Positions 18,105-26,905 of a DNA stretch of 64,000 nt are shown here, one piece after another. The position numbers and the translations under genes are program-made. The stretch lies in contig CBFHMG010000002.1 of assembly GCA_965656935.1 (NCBI GenBank), positions 310,001 to 374,000 of the forward strand, written 5' to 3'. Each line of letters begins with the position of its first letter. Position 1 is the stretch's first letter. The notes beneath the pieces are model-generated. The model was not told the DNA's origin and made no database searches. It saw only the letters and a program-made list of their open reading frames with translations. This DNA is from M30B80 sp965656935. Lineage in GTDB: Bacteria; Pseudomonadota; Alphaproteobacteria; Rhodobacterales; Rhodobacteraceae.

Positions 18105-18911
18105 ATGCAGATAACAGATTTCGATGATGCCTATCAGAATGCAGCCTATATTCCCGAGGCTGACCGATTTCTGCTCGAATGGGCCGAAAAGTCTGAGGCT
18201 TTTCGTTCCAAACATCCCTTCAAGACCCTGCAATATGGTGATGGCCCCCGTCAGTTTATTGATCTGTTCGGTGCTGAAGGTGCCGCACAAGGGCTGACGG
18301 TGATTATCCATGGTGGCTATTGGCTGCGCTTCCAATGCCGTGACTTCTCGCATCTTGCAGCTGGTGCTTTGGCGCGTGGCCAAGCCGTTGCCATGGTCAA
18401 TTACACCCTCGCCCCCGAAGCGCGGATTTCCCAGATTGTGGATGAGGTAGAGCGCGCCATTTGCCTCGCCGCAGATCACGTCAGTGGCCCGATCCATATC
18501 ACAGGCCATTCGGCTGGCGGGCATTTGGCCACGCGCATGATCTGTGAGGATGCTCTGCCAAAACACGTGGCGGATAGGATCATGCATGTCCTTTCAATCT
18601 CGGGCGTGCATGATCTTCGCCCGCTGCTGGGCACCACGATGCGCGATACCCTGCGCCTTGATCCTGAGGAGGCAAGCGCAGAAAGCCCCGCGCTATTGAC
18701 CCCGCGCAAAGGCACGCGAATGACCGCCGTGGTTGGTGGGGATGAGCGGCCCGAATTCCTCAGGCAAACCGATCTTCTGGCCAATATCTGGACGGGTCTG
18801 GGTGCAGATACAGCAGCGCTTCACCTGAAAGGCCTGCACCATTTCAACGTGATTGAAGGCTTGGAAACGGCTGATGGGCCCCTGACCAAACTGCTGCTGG
18901 CCGAGGGCTGA
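18105..18911 (+). CDS. Alpha/beta hydrolase, kynurenine-formamidase-like
   Basis: This 268-residue serine hydrolase has oxyanion motif HGGYW (residues about 68-72), nucleophile elbow GHSAGGH and a late His in LKGLHHFNVIEG. HGGYW is the hallmark of the hormone-sensitive-lipase-like arylformamidases that hydrolyse N-formylkynurenine. No other tryptophan-degradation gene is adjacent, so the substrate stays open. It has a strong GGGGAGGT ribosome site before ATG 18105. It is transcribed divergently from sitA and shares the Fur-like operator region. Confidence 0.72.
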   Translation: MQITDFDDAYQNAAYIPEADRFLLEWAEKSEAFRSKHPFKTLQYGDGPRQFIDLFGAEGAAQGLTVIIHGGYWLRFQCRDFSHLAAGALARGQAVAMVNYTLAPEARISQIVDEVERAICLAADHVSGPIHITGHSAGGHLATRMICEDALPKHVADRIMHVLSISGVHDLRPLLGTTMRDTLRLDPEEASAESPALLTPRKGTRMTAVVGGDERPEFLRQTDLLANIWTGLGADTAALHLKGLHHFNVIEGLETADGPLTKLLLAEG

Positions 18912-19015
18912 GCACAGTTTCCGATCGTAAACAGCGGGCAGGTCTTTTTCCTGCTTGCGACAGTCCTTCTCCATTTTCCGACTTGCGCCATGATGCGCCA
19001 GCCCTTATCTGCGGC

Positions 19016-19066
19016 GGTGGGACACCCCTCCCCAACGAGGGGCTCATATCTGTGAGGGTATCACAA
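19016..19066 (+). promoter_or_regulatory. Structured 5' leader of serC (candidate serC-motif RNA)
   Basis: Two compact hairpins stand directly before the serC start: CCCCTC (19025-19030) pairs with GAGGGG (19037-19042), and CTCA (19043-19046) with TGAG (19053-19056). An alternative pairing GGTG (19016-19019) with CACC (19023-19026) would compete with the first. A conserved cis RNA called the serC motif is reported upstream of serC in alphaproteobacteria; assignment to it rests on position and shape only. Confidence 0.5.
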
Positions 19067-20221
19067 ATGGCAATTTCTGCTCCGGCCACGCGGCCGGCTA
19101 ATCCGCGTTTTTCGTCTGGCCCCTGTGCCAAACCCCCCGTCTGGTCTTTGGATAAACTGGCTGATGCAGCGCTTGGTCGCTCGCATCGTGCAGCTGTCGG
19201 GAAAACCAAACTTAAAGACGCCATCGAAGAAACCCGCGCCATTCTGGGCGTGCCTGCCGATTATCGCATCGGCATCGTGCCAGCCTCGGATACGGGCGCT
19301 GTTGAAATGGCGATGTGGTCGCTTTTGGGTGCGCGGCCTTGCACGATGGTCGCTTGGGAAAGCTTCGGTGCTGGTTGGGTGACCGATGTTGTCAAACAAC
19401 TGAAACTCGATGCCGAGGTAAAAACCGCCGATTACGGTCAAATCGTTGATTTGTCCCAGATCGATTTCAACACCGATGTTGTCTTCACATGGAATGGCAC
19501 CACCTCGGGTGTTCGGGTTCCCAATGGCGATGCGATCCCTGCGGATCGCGAGGGCCTGACAATCTGCGATGCAACCTCTGCCGCCTTTGCGCAGGATTTG
19601 CCTTGGGACAAACTCGATGTAACCACCTTTTCCTGGCAAAAGGTCATGGGTGGAGAAGCCGCGCACGGCATGATCATCCTGAGCCCTCGTGCGGTTGAGC
19701 GTCTTGAAACCTATACCCCCGCATGGCCGATGCCCAAGATCTTCCGCATGACCAAGGGCGGCAAATTGATCGAAGGCATCTTTGTGGGTGAAACGATCAA
19801 CACACCCTCGATGCTGGCGGTGGAAGATTACCTGATCGGTCTGGACTGGGCTAAATCCATCGGTGGTTTGCCTGCCTTGATGGCGCGTGCTGATGCCAAT
19901 GCTCAGGCGATTTTCGATTTCTGCGATGCCCGCGACTGGATCGCCAACCTCGCCGAAGATGATGCGACACGCTCGAATACCAGTGTCTGCCTCAAATTCA
20001 CCGATAACCGGATCACCGATGGCGCAGTTTTCGCCAAAGCGGTCGCCAAACGGCTTGAGGCGGAAGGTATCGCGCTTGATATCGGTGCTTATCGTGACGC
20101 GCCTGCAGGTCTTCGCATCTGGTGCGGGGCCACGGTTGAAACATCCGATATCGCAGCAATGCTGCCTTGGCTGGATTGGGCCTTCCACACCGAGATTGAG
20201 GCTTTGGCCCAAGCGGCCTGA
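19067..20221 (+). CDS. serC: Phosphoserine aminotransferase
   Basis: This 384-residue class V PLP aminotransferase converts 3-phosphohydroxypyruvate to phosphoserine. Evidence: N-terminal NPRFSSGPCAKPP, HRAAVGKTKLKDAIEETR, and the PLP-lysine region TTFSWQKVMGGEAAHG. The length and TSGVRVPNGDAI fit the alphaproteobacterial SerC type. The start was taken at ATG 19067 because the upstream in-frame codons are leader hairpin sequence. serA follows 75 bp later, likely as one operon. Confidence 0.95.
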   Translation: MAISAPATRPANPRFSSGPCAKPPVWSLDKLADAALGRSHRAAVGKTKLKDAIEETRAILGVPADYRIGIVPASDTGAVEMAMWSLLGARPCTMVAWESFGAGWVTDVVKQLKLDAEVKTADYGQIVDLSQIDFNTDVVFTWNGTTSGVRVPNGDAIPADREGLTICDATSAAFAQDLPWDKLDVTTFSWQKVMGGEAAHGMIILSPRAVERLETYTPAWPMPKIFRMTKGGKLIEGIFVGETINTPSMLAVEDYLIGLDWAKSIGGLPALMARADANAQAIFDFCDARDWIANLAEDDATRSNTSVCLKFTDNRITDGAVFAKAVAKRLEAEGIALDIGAYRDAPAGLRIWCGATVETSDIAAMLPWLDWAFHTEIEALAQAA

Positions 20222-20296
20222 TCCCATCTTTGCTTCACAAATACTTATATCCCGCCGCATGCGTTTCGCGCGGCACCAATTATAGGAGCGCCTGAC

Positions 20297-21892
20297 ATGG
20301 CCCCCAAAGTTCTCGTATCCGACAAGCTTTCGGAAACCGCCGTCCAGATTTTCAAGGATCGCGGCATTGACGTTACCTTCGACCCCTCCATCGGCAAAGA
20401 TAAAGACAAGCTGCTGGAAGTAATCGGCCAGTATGATGGTCTTGCGATCCGCTCGGCCACCAAGGTGACCGAGAAGATCATCGCCGCCGCACCCAATCTC
20501 AAGGTGATTGGCCGTGCTGGTATCGGTGTCGATAATGTCGATATTCCTGAGGCGTCGAAGAAGGGCATCATTGTGATGAACACGCCCTTCGGAAATTCGA
20601 TCACCACGGCTGAACATGCGATTGCGATGATGTTTGCGGTTGCCCGTCAAATCCCTGAGGCGAACGCCTCGACCCATGCGGGAAAATGGGAAAAATCGCG
20701 TTTCATGGGCGTCGAGTTGACCAATAAAACCCTTGGCGTGATCGGCGCGGGCAACATTGGTGGCATCGTGTGCAACCGCGCGCTTGGCCTGAAGATGAAG
20801 GTCGTGGCCTATGATCCCTTCCTCTCCGAGGAGCGCGCGACGCAGATCGGCGTCACCAAGGTGGAGCTGGACGAGCTGCTCGAACGCGCTGATTTCATCA
20901 CGCTCCATGTGCCGTTCACCGAGAAAACAGCCAATATCCTGAGCCGTGAAAACCTTGCGAAAACCAAAAAAGGCGTTCGCATCGTCAATTGTGCGCGCGG
21001 TGGTCTGGTGGATGAGCAAGCCTTGGCCGATCTGATCAAGGACGGCCATATCGCAGGCGCGGCTTTCGACGTGTTCAAAGAAGAACCCGCAACCGAGAAC
21101 CCCTTGTTCAACCTGCCCAATGTTGTCGTCACCCCGCATTTGGGGGCTGCCACCACCGAGGCGCAGGAAAACGTGGCGCTTCAAGTGGCCGAGCAGATGT
21201 CGGATTACCTGATGACAGGCGCTGTAACCAACGCTTTGAACATGCCCTCGGTCAGCGCGGAAGAAGCGCGGATCATGGGGCCTTGGGTCAAACTGGCGGA
21301 AAACCTTGGTGCCTTTGTTGGCCAATTGACCGAAGAGGCCATCACCTCCATCGAGGTGACCTATAATGGTCTGGTCAAGGATATGAACCTCAAGGCGCTG
21401 AATTGTGCTGCGATTGCAGGTGTCATGAAATCCACCAATCCTGATGTGAACATGGTCTCTGCCCCCGTAATCGCCAAGGAGCGCGGGATTGAGTTGAGCA
21501 CTGTCACGCAAGACAAGACAGGTGCATTTGACGGCTATATCCGTTTGCATGTGAAAACCGCCAAGAAAGAGCGTTCGATCGCGGGAACGGTCTTCTCGGA
21601 TGGAAAGCCGCGCTTCATCCAGATCAAAGGCATCAATATCGATGCCGAGGTTGGTGAGAACATGCTCTACACCACCAATGAAGATGTGCCTGGCATCATC
21701 GGTACTTTGGGTAAAACGCTTGGCGAGCAGGGCGTGAATATCGCGAACTTTACCCTTGGCCGCTCCTCGAAAGGTAAGGAGGCGATTGCGCTTCTTTATC
21801 TCGATGAACAGCCAAGCACGGCTGCGCTCGACGCGCTCAAGGCAACGGGTCTTTTCCAGCAGGTTCGCCCCCTCAGCTTTGATGCTGCCTAA
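20297..21892 (+). CDS. serA: D-3-phosphoglycerate dehydrogenase
   Basis: This 531-residue long-form enzyme commits 3-phosphoglycerate to serine synthesis. The N-terminal substrate domain is followed by an NAD-binding domain (GVIGAGNIGGIVCNRA), the catalytic R-E-H set (NCARGGLVDE, FKEEPA, VTPHLGAAT), an intervening ASB domain and a C-terminal ACT domain (GIIGTLGKTLGEQGVNIANF) for serine feedback. It has a ribosome site TAGGAGCG before ATG 20297 and a strong terminator after the stop. Confidence 0.97.
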   Translation: MAPKVLVSDKLSETAVQIFKDRGIDVTFDPSIGKDKDKLLEVIGQYDGLAIRSATKVTEKIIAAAPNLKVIGRAGIGVDNVDIPEASKKGIIVMNTPFGNSITTAEHAIAMMFAVARQIPEANASTHAGKWEKSRFMGVELTNKTLGVIGAGNIGGIVCNRALGLKMKVVAYDPFLSEERATQIGVTKVELDELLERADFITLHVPFTEKTANILSRENLAKTKKGVRIVNCARGGLVDEQALADLIKDGHIAGAAFDVFKEEPATENPLFNLPNVVVTPHLGAATTEAQENVALQVAEQMSDYLMTGAVTNALNMPSVSAEEARIMGPWVKLAENLGAFVGQLTEEAITSIEVTYNGLVKDMNLKALNCAAIAGVMKSTNPDVNMVSAPVIAKERGIELSTVTQDKTGAFDGYIRLHVKTAKKERSIAGTVFSDGKPRFIQIKGINIDAEVGENMLYTTNEDVPGIIGTLGKTLGEQGVNIANFTLGRSSKGKEAIALLYLDEQPSTAALDALKATGLFQQVRPLSFDAA

Positions 21893-21922
21893 GGCTAAGC
21901 GATCAATTCGAGAAAAGAAAAA

Positions 21923-21948
21923 CCCCAGCCTGAGCGCTGGGGTTTTTT
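21923..21948 (+). terminator. Rho-independent terminator after serA
   Basis: CCCCAGC (21923-21929) pairs with GCTGGGG (21936-21942) and is followed by six T residues. It lies 31 bp after the serA stop. Confidence 0.92.
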
Positions 21949-22047
21949 ATGTCTGCAAGACGCGCCTCGCCGTGACGTAAAACTGGACAGAGCCGCCCCC
22001 CTAAGCTTCAAACGACGAAACAAGTGACTTTGAGCGAGGGCTACCCC

Positions 22048-23223
22048 ATGGATGATATCGTCATTCTTTCCGGCACACGGACCGCAATCGGTGGTTTTGG
22101 AGGGGCGCTTTCAGGGATCGCGCCGATTGATCTTGGCGCCCATGTCACCAAATCCGCGCTGGAACGCGCAGGCGTTGAGCCCGCCCAGATCGGTCATGTT
22201 GCCTTTGGCCATGTCATCAATACCGAGCCGCGCGATATGTATCTGTCGCGGGTGGCGGCAATGGGGGCTGGTATTCCCGACACGACCCCTGCGATGAATG
22301 TGAACAGGCTCTGCGGGTCGGGCGCGCAGGCCATCGTCTCGATTGTTCAATCCCTTGCCATGGGCGATGCCGATTTTGGCGTGGCAGCAGGCGCTGAAAG
22401 CATGAGCCGCGCCCCCTATGTCATGCCCGCTGCGAGATGGGGCCAGAAGATGGGGGATGCAGGCGTGCAGGATATGATGCTGGGGGCGTTGAACTGCCCC
22501 TTCGGCACGGGGCATATGGGCGTCACGGCTGAAAATGTCGCCGCCGAGCATGAGATCACCCGCGCCGCCCAAGATGCTTTCGCGCTGGAAAGCCAGACCC
22601 GCGCGGCCAAGGCGATCGCCGAGGGACGTTTCAAGGACCAGATCACGCCAATCGATGTGAAGGTAAAGCGCGACATGGTCCCCTTCGACACTGATGAGCA
22701 CCCCAAAGCCACCACCATGGAGGCTTTGGCAGGCCTGCGCACCGTGTTTCAGAAGGACGGGACAGTGACGGCGGGCAATGCCTCGGGCATCAATGATGGG
22801 GCCGCGGCGCTTGTTCTGGCGCGCGGGGAGGTTGCTGATCGTGCGGGCCTCGTGCTGCGCGCGCGTATCCTTGGCTATGCGCATGCGGGCGTGCGCCCTG
22901 AGGTTATGGGCATCGGGCCTGTGCCTGCGGTCGAGACGCTTTTGGCGCGGATCGGTTTGCAGATCAGTGATTTCGATGTGATCGAATCGAACGAGGCCTT
23001 TGCCGCGCAGGCTTTGGCCGTGAATAAGGGCCTCTCGCTTGATCCTGCGCGTGTGAACCCGAATGGAGGTGCGATTGCGCTTGGCCACCCAGTGGGGGCG
23101 ACAGGGGCGATTATCACTGTAAAAGCCTTGTATGAGCTGGAGCGGATCGGTGGCAAACGCGCCTTGATCACCATGTGTATCGGCGGTGGTCAGGGGATTG
23201 CCCTCGCGATTGAGCGCCCCTGA
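22048..23223 (+). CDS. Acetyl-CoA C-acyltransferase (thiolase)
   Basis: This 391-residue thiolase has active-site Cys in NRLCGSGAQAI, His in NPNGGAIALGHPVGATG and the second Cys in ITMCIGGGQGIA. This class either condenses two acetyl-CoA (biosynthetic, PhaA/AtoB) or cleaves 3-ketoacyl-CoA; biosynthetic-type length and motifs are seen, but no phaB or beta-oxidation partner is adjacent to decide. The start ATG 22048 has GAGCGAGGG upstream, while the earlier GTG at 22024 lacks support. Confidence 0.92.
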   Translation: MDDIVILSGTRTAIGGFGGALSGIAPIDLGAHVTKSALERAGVEPAQIGHVAFGHVINTEPRDMYLSRVAAMGAGIPDTTPAMNVNRLCGSGAQAIVSIVQSLAMGDADFGVAAGAESMSRAPYVMPAARWGQKMGDAGVQDMMLGALNCPFGTGHMGVTAENVAAEHEITRAAQDAFALESQTRAAKAIAEGRFKDQITPIDVKVKRDMVPFDTDEHPKATTMEALAGLRTVFQKDGTVTAGNASGINDGAAALVLARGEVADRAGLVLRARILGYAHAGVRPEVMGIGPVPAVETLLARIGLQISDFDVIESNEAFAAQALAVNKGLSLDPARVNPNGGAIALGHPVGATGAIITVKALYELERIGGKRALITMCIGGGQGIALAIERP

Positions 23224-23310
23224 CGCGCCATTTAAACGGGCATTAAGGCCATCTTCACCCTGATCTGGGATGCTCTGCACTGACTGGTTGGTTCAGGGCA
23301 GACAGGCGCA

Positions 23311-25122
23311 ATGTCAGGGCTGAGATTTGATGACAGGTTGGCGCAGGAACGCCGCGCTCGGCTTCAGGCTGAACGTCTGCTTGCGCAAAAATCCGAGGAA
23401 CTTTACGCCGCCAACAGGAAACTGGCCGAACATGCCGATAGCCTGAGCGATCAGGTCATCGAGCAGCGCGAAGAAAACGCCGCCTTGCTTGGGCAAGCCA
23501 CCCAAACGGCCGCCAAATTGGAAGTCGTCACCGAAAAGGCCGTCATTGCCGAAAGGCGTTTGTGGGATTCGATTACTTCCATCGAAGACGGCTTTGCGAT
23601 TTTTGACAGTGATTGGCGGTTGGTGGCGGCCAACTCAGCGTTTTTGGGTGTGTTTGACGGGCTTGATGATGTCGCGCCCGGGGCCAGCTATGAGGCCGTT
23701 TTGCGATTGGCGGTAGATGAAGGCGTTGTCGATCTGGACGGGGTCATGGGGGATGACTGGATCGATGCCATGATCGCCCGTTGGGAGGCGGATCCGATCC
23801 CCGAAAGAACGCTTCGTCTGTGGAATGGTGCCTATATCCGCTTGGTTGATACGCGCACGCCCGAGGGGGATACTGTTTCGCTCTCGCTCAACATCACCGA
23901 TACCATAAGGCGCGAGGCAAAGTTGAAAGATGCCCGCCAAAAGGCTGAGGTCGCCAGCCGCGCGAAATCGGCCTTCCTTGCCAATATGAGCCATGAAATC
24001 CGAACGCCGATGAACGGGGTCGTTGGCATGGCTGAGCTGATGTTGGACGGCCCGTTGGATGAGGACCAGCGCCTCTATGCGCAAACGATCCGTAACTCGG
24101 GCGAGGCATTGCTGAGCATCATCAATGACGTTCTTGATTACTCCAAGATCGAGGCGGACCGCCTTGTGATCCATCCCGCACCATTTGATCTGCGCCAATT
24201 GCTGGAGGAGGTGATCAACCTTCTCAGACCAAGCATCGAAGGCAAGCCGATCGAGTTGCGCCAAAAGGTGCAAGACGGCCTGCCGCCGAGCCTGATCGGC
24301 GATGCGGGACGGGTGCGGCAGGTGCTGACAAACCTGATCGGCAATGCGGTGAAATTCACCGTTGAGGGTCATGTTCTGGTCAGCCTCACCGCAAAGCCAG
24401 ACGCAGATGGCACGCTTGGTGCGAGCTTTACCATTGAGGATACAGGCATCGGAATTGCGCCTGAGAAACAGGCCCTTATCTTTGGTGAGTTCAATCAGGT
24501 CGAAGATCAAGCCAACCGAAATTTTGAAGGCACAGGCTTGGGCTTGGCCATTTCGCAGCGCTTGGTCGAGATGATGGGGGGGCAAATTTGGGTCACCTCG
24601 GAACTGGGTCGTGGTTCCGTCTTTGGCTTCACCCTCGCGCTTGGGTTGGAGGAGCCCGAGCCCGTTCTACCCGAGCCGAGCGCAGAGGGCGAACCTGTTC
24701 CTGCCCGAAAACTGCAATTGCTTGCGGCGGAGGATAACAAGACCAACAGGCTGGTCTTTCAGCGGCTTTTGAAGACCCTCGGTTTTGATCTTGAGCTGAC
24801 CCTGACCAATAACGGGGCCGAACTGGTTGAGGCCTATAAAGACGCGCCGCCTGATCTGGTCTTCACGGATATCTCCATGCCGATCAAAGACGGGCTGGAA
24901 GCCTCGGGTGATATTCGTGCATATGAGCATGAAAACGGGCTTGCCCGCGTGCCCATCATCGCGATGACGGCCCATGCCATGGCCGAGGATGAGGCACGGA
25001 TTTTGGCTTCGGGCATTGATCGATACATCACAAAACCGCTGGCTAAGGCGAAAATTTCTGCTGCAATTCGGGAACTGGCCCCTGAGGAATTGGGCCTAAA
25101 TGCCCCAGTTGAGGGGGATTAA
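23311..25122 (+). CDS. Hybrid sensor histidine kinase/response regulator
   Basis: This 603-residue cytoplasmic protein has no membrane segment. In order it has an N-terminal coiled coil (1-90), a PAS-like sensor (about 90-205), a HisKA dimerisation domain with the phospho-accepting His228 in NMSHEIRTPMNG, an HATPase domain (N-box NLIGNAVKFT, G1 DTGIGIAPEK, G2 GTGLGLAIS) and a C-terminal receiver (about 470-590) with phospho-Asp520 in VFTDISMP and Lys in YITKPLAK. The absence of an Hpt domain means a separate phosphotransfer partner is likely. Its stop overlaps the stop of the convergent asparaginase gene by 4 nt. The signal is unknown. Confidence 0.92.
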   Translation: MSGLRFDDRLAQERRARLQAERLLAQKSEELYAANRKLAEHADSLSDQVIEQREENAALLGQATQTAAKLEVVTEKAVIAERRLWDSITSIEDGFAIFDSDWRLVAANSAFLGVFDGLDDVAPGASYEAVLRLAVDEGVVDLDGVMGDDWIDAMIARWEADPIPERTLRLWNGAYIRLVDTRTPEGDTVSLSLNITDTIRREAKLKDARQKAEVASRAKSAFLANMSHEIRTPMNGVVGMAELMLDGPLDEDQRLYAQTIRNSGEALLSIINDVLDYSKIEADRLVIHPAPFDLRQLLEEVINLLRPSIEGKPIELRQKVQDGLPPSLIGDAGRVRQVLTNLIGNAVKFTVEGHVLVSLTAKPDADGTLGASFTIEDTGIGIAPEKQALIFGEFNQVEDQANRNFEGTGLGLAISQRLVEMMGGQIWVTSELGRGSVFGFTLALGLEEPEPVLPEPSAEGEPVPARKLQLLAAEDNKTNRLVFQRLLKTLGFDLELTLTNNGAELVEAYKDAPPDLVFTDISMPIKDGLEASGDIRAYEHENGLARVPIIAMTAHAMAEDEARILASGIDRYITKPLAKAKISAAIRELAPEELGLNAPVEGD

Positions 25123-26126
25123 AGGGACCAATCCCTGAGGCTCTGTGCGGTCACATATTCCCCAGTCACCACGGCGCGACGATTGGTTATCGGGCCTTGT
25201 GTCAGGGATTTGGCCACAGGGTGGTTGGCCTCCAACACGCCTGCACCGATCAAAAGCTGGGTAATCGTCGCCTCGGCTGCGCGGGTTGTGCCATCTTCGA
25301 TCTTTAGGGCGATCCCGAGATTCTTTTCGGGAATGATTGCCACAAACACGGCCTCTGCGCCTGTTTTGACCGCTACGCGCCCTTCCATCGCACGCATCAA
25401 ATTGGTGCAGGCGCGCCCCTCGCCCGCAACCAAAACAGGATGTGCCGCCATTGCGCGGGTCAGGCGGTGCATGGCTTTTTCGCGGGCCGAGCCTGTCTCG
25501 CTTGCCGCCGCATAGCTGGCCATTGCGCGGGCAAGGCCCGAAACTGTGCTTGCGAAATTCGGGGCCGAGCAGCCATCAATCCCGTATCCGGGGCTGGTTT
25601 CTTTGGTCAGTTCCTCAAAAGCAGCTTTTGCGGCTTTTTGTACCGCATGATCCACCTCGATATATTCAGAGCCGCCACCCAGATGTTTGTTCAGTGTCAG
25701 GAAACCGCAATGCTTCCCCGAGCAGTTATTATGCCGTTGATCGGGGTGGTGATGACCACAAATCAGGCCATTGCGGGCTTCGATATCATTGGGTTCTTGT
25801 GGTCCGCAGCGCAGATCGGTCTCAGTCAGGCCAAGATCGGCCAGCCATGCATCAACCATATCGGTATGCACATGCGCGCCCTGATGCGAGGCACAGGCAA
25901 AGGCCAATTGTGCCTCGGTCAGACCAAAATGATCGGCAGCACCGCTTTCAACCAAGGGCAAAGCCTGCAACATCTTACTGGATGAGCGGGGCAGGATCAC
26001 TTTCTCGGGGTCGCCCCAAGCAGCAACAATATCGCCGCCTGCATCCCAAATAACCGCATGTCCGCGATGTTGGCTTTCATTGAAGGGGCCGCGATGGACC
26101 TCCAGCAGAATCTCGGCCTCGGACAT
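25119..26126 (-). CDS. Type III (Rhizobium etli-type) L-asparaginase family protein
   Basis: This 335-residue member of the asparaginase_II family is unrelated to E. coli AnsA/AnsB. The beta-lactamase-like catalytic pieces are RSSSKMLQ (Ser-x-x-Lys) and NNCSGKHCG (second Ser and Lys plus two Cys), which line the active and zinc site of the R. etli enzyme. It would hydrolyse asparagine to aspartate and ammonia. The ribosome site GAGGAG precedes ATG 26126. It is convergent with the histidine kinase gene and shares TTAA with its stop. Confidence 0.88.
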   Translation of the reverse strand: MSEAEILLEVHRGPFNESQHRGHAVIWDAGGDIVAAWGDPEKVILPRSSSKMLQALPLVESGAADHFGLTEAQLAFACASHQGAHVHTDMVDAWLADLGLTETDLRCGPQEPNDIEARNGLICGHHHPDQRHNNCSGKHCGFLTLNKHLGGGSEYIEVDHAVQKAAKAAFEELTKETSPGYGIDGCSAPNFASTVSGLARAMASYAAASETGSAREKAMHRLTRAMAAHPVLVAGEGRACTNLMRAMEGRVAVKTGAEAVFVAIIPEKNLGIALKIEDGTTRAAEATITQLLIGAGVLEANHPVAKSLTQGPITNRRAVVTGEYVTAQSLRDWSL

Positions 26127-26298
26127 GGGTGTGTCTCCTCATCACAGAATGGCGATTTTCCGCCTGTGGGGCTTTTACCATTGAGGTGTTTCAGGTTAAT
26201 CTGCCTCATGCAATGAGAATTGCCCGATGCCAAAACAGGCAAAATGACAATAGGCATGCGGGGCGCAGAGGCAGTATCGGCTGGAGGCTGTTCGAACT

Positions 26299-26829
26299 AT
26301 GAAAAATTTGGTTGTGGCAACGCTACTTGGATCGGCGATTTCCCTGACAGGCTTTGTGGCGCATGCGCAGGAGCAGTCTACAAACCGCGTGAATGCTGAA
26401 ACCGATTGGTCGGTTTTCGTTGAAGATGACCCGACACAATGCTGGGTCGTCTCGACACCACGTGAAACGGTTAACACCCGCGACGGTCGCGTTGTCGCCG
26501 TGCGCCGTGGTGAGATTTTGATGTTTGTCAGCTTCTGGCCACAGCAGGATCGCTTGGGCGAGGTCTCCTTTACAGGCGGCTATCCTTTTGCCGAAGGCTC
26601 GACCGTGAATATGCAAATCGGCTCATCCAGCTTCGAGCTGTTTACCGATGGTGAGATGGGTTGGGCTGCATCGCAGCAGGAAGACCAGCAAATCATCACA
26701 GCGATGAAGCGTGGGTCCGAAGCGGTGCTGACGGCAAGATCAAGCCGTGGAACCCAAACGCAGGATACATTCTCGCTGCTCGGCTTTACCGCAGCGGTTG
26801 AAGATGCGGAACAGCGCTGCAGCGGTTAA
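26299..26829 (+). CDS. Invasion-associated locus B (IalB) family protein
   Basis: This 176-residue secreted protein has a signal peptide (MKNLVVATLLGSAISLTGFVAHA, cleavage before QEQ) and an IalB-type core (WSVFVEDDPTQCWVVS, then FVSFWPQQ and a C-terminal CSG). A conserved Cys pair (about residue 55 and the penultimate CSG) may form a disulfide. The family is widespread in alphaproteobacteria and only in Bartonella linked to host invasion, so here it is a periplasmic protein of unknown role. It stands alone, 77 bp before rlmN. Confidence 0.82.
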   Translation: MKNLVVATLLGSAISLTGFVAHAQEQSTNRVNAETDWSVFVEDDPTQCWVVSTPRETVNTRDGRVVAVRRGEILMFVSFWPQQDRLGEVSFTGGYPFAEGSTVNMQIGSSSFELFTDGEMGWAASQQEDQQIITAMKRGSEAVLTARSSRGTQTQDTFSLLGFTAAVEDAEQRCSG

Positions 26830-26905
26830 TCCCGACAAACAGCTTGGGTTTGCGTCAAGGCGCGGATGCATATATGTGTCCGCGCGTTCCAAAGGATTCT
26901 GAGCC

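Noticed and set aside
19061..21550. 829-codon open frame on the minus strand, antisense to serC and serA
   Set aside because: It mirrors the codon use of two certain genes on the plus strand, has no ribosome site and no protein family features; long antisense frames are common in GC-rich DNA.
22111..23280. 389-codon minus-strand frame opposite the thiolase
   Set aside because: It is Arg/His-rich, without any motif, and is a shadow of the thiolase coding strand.
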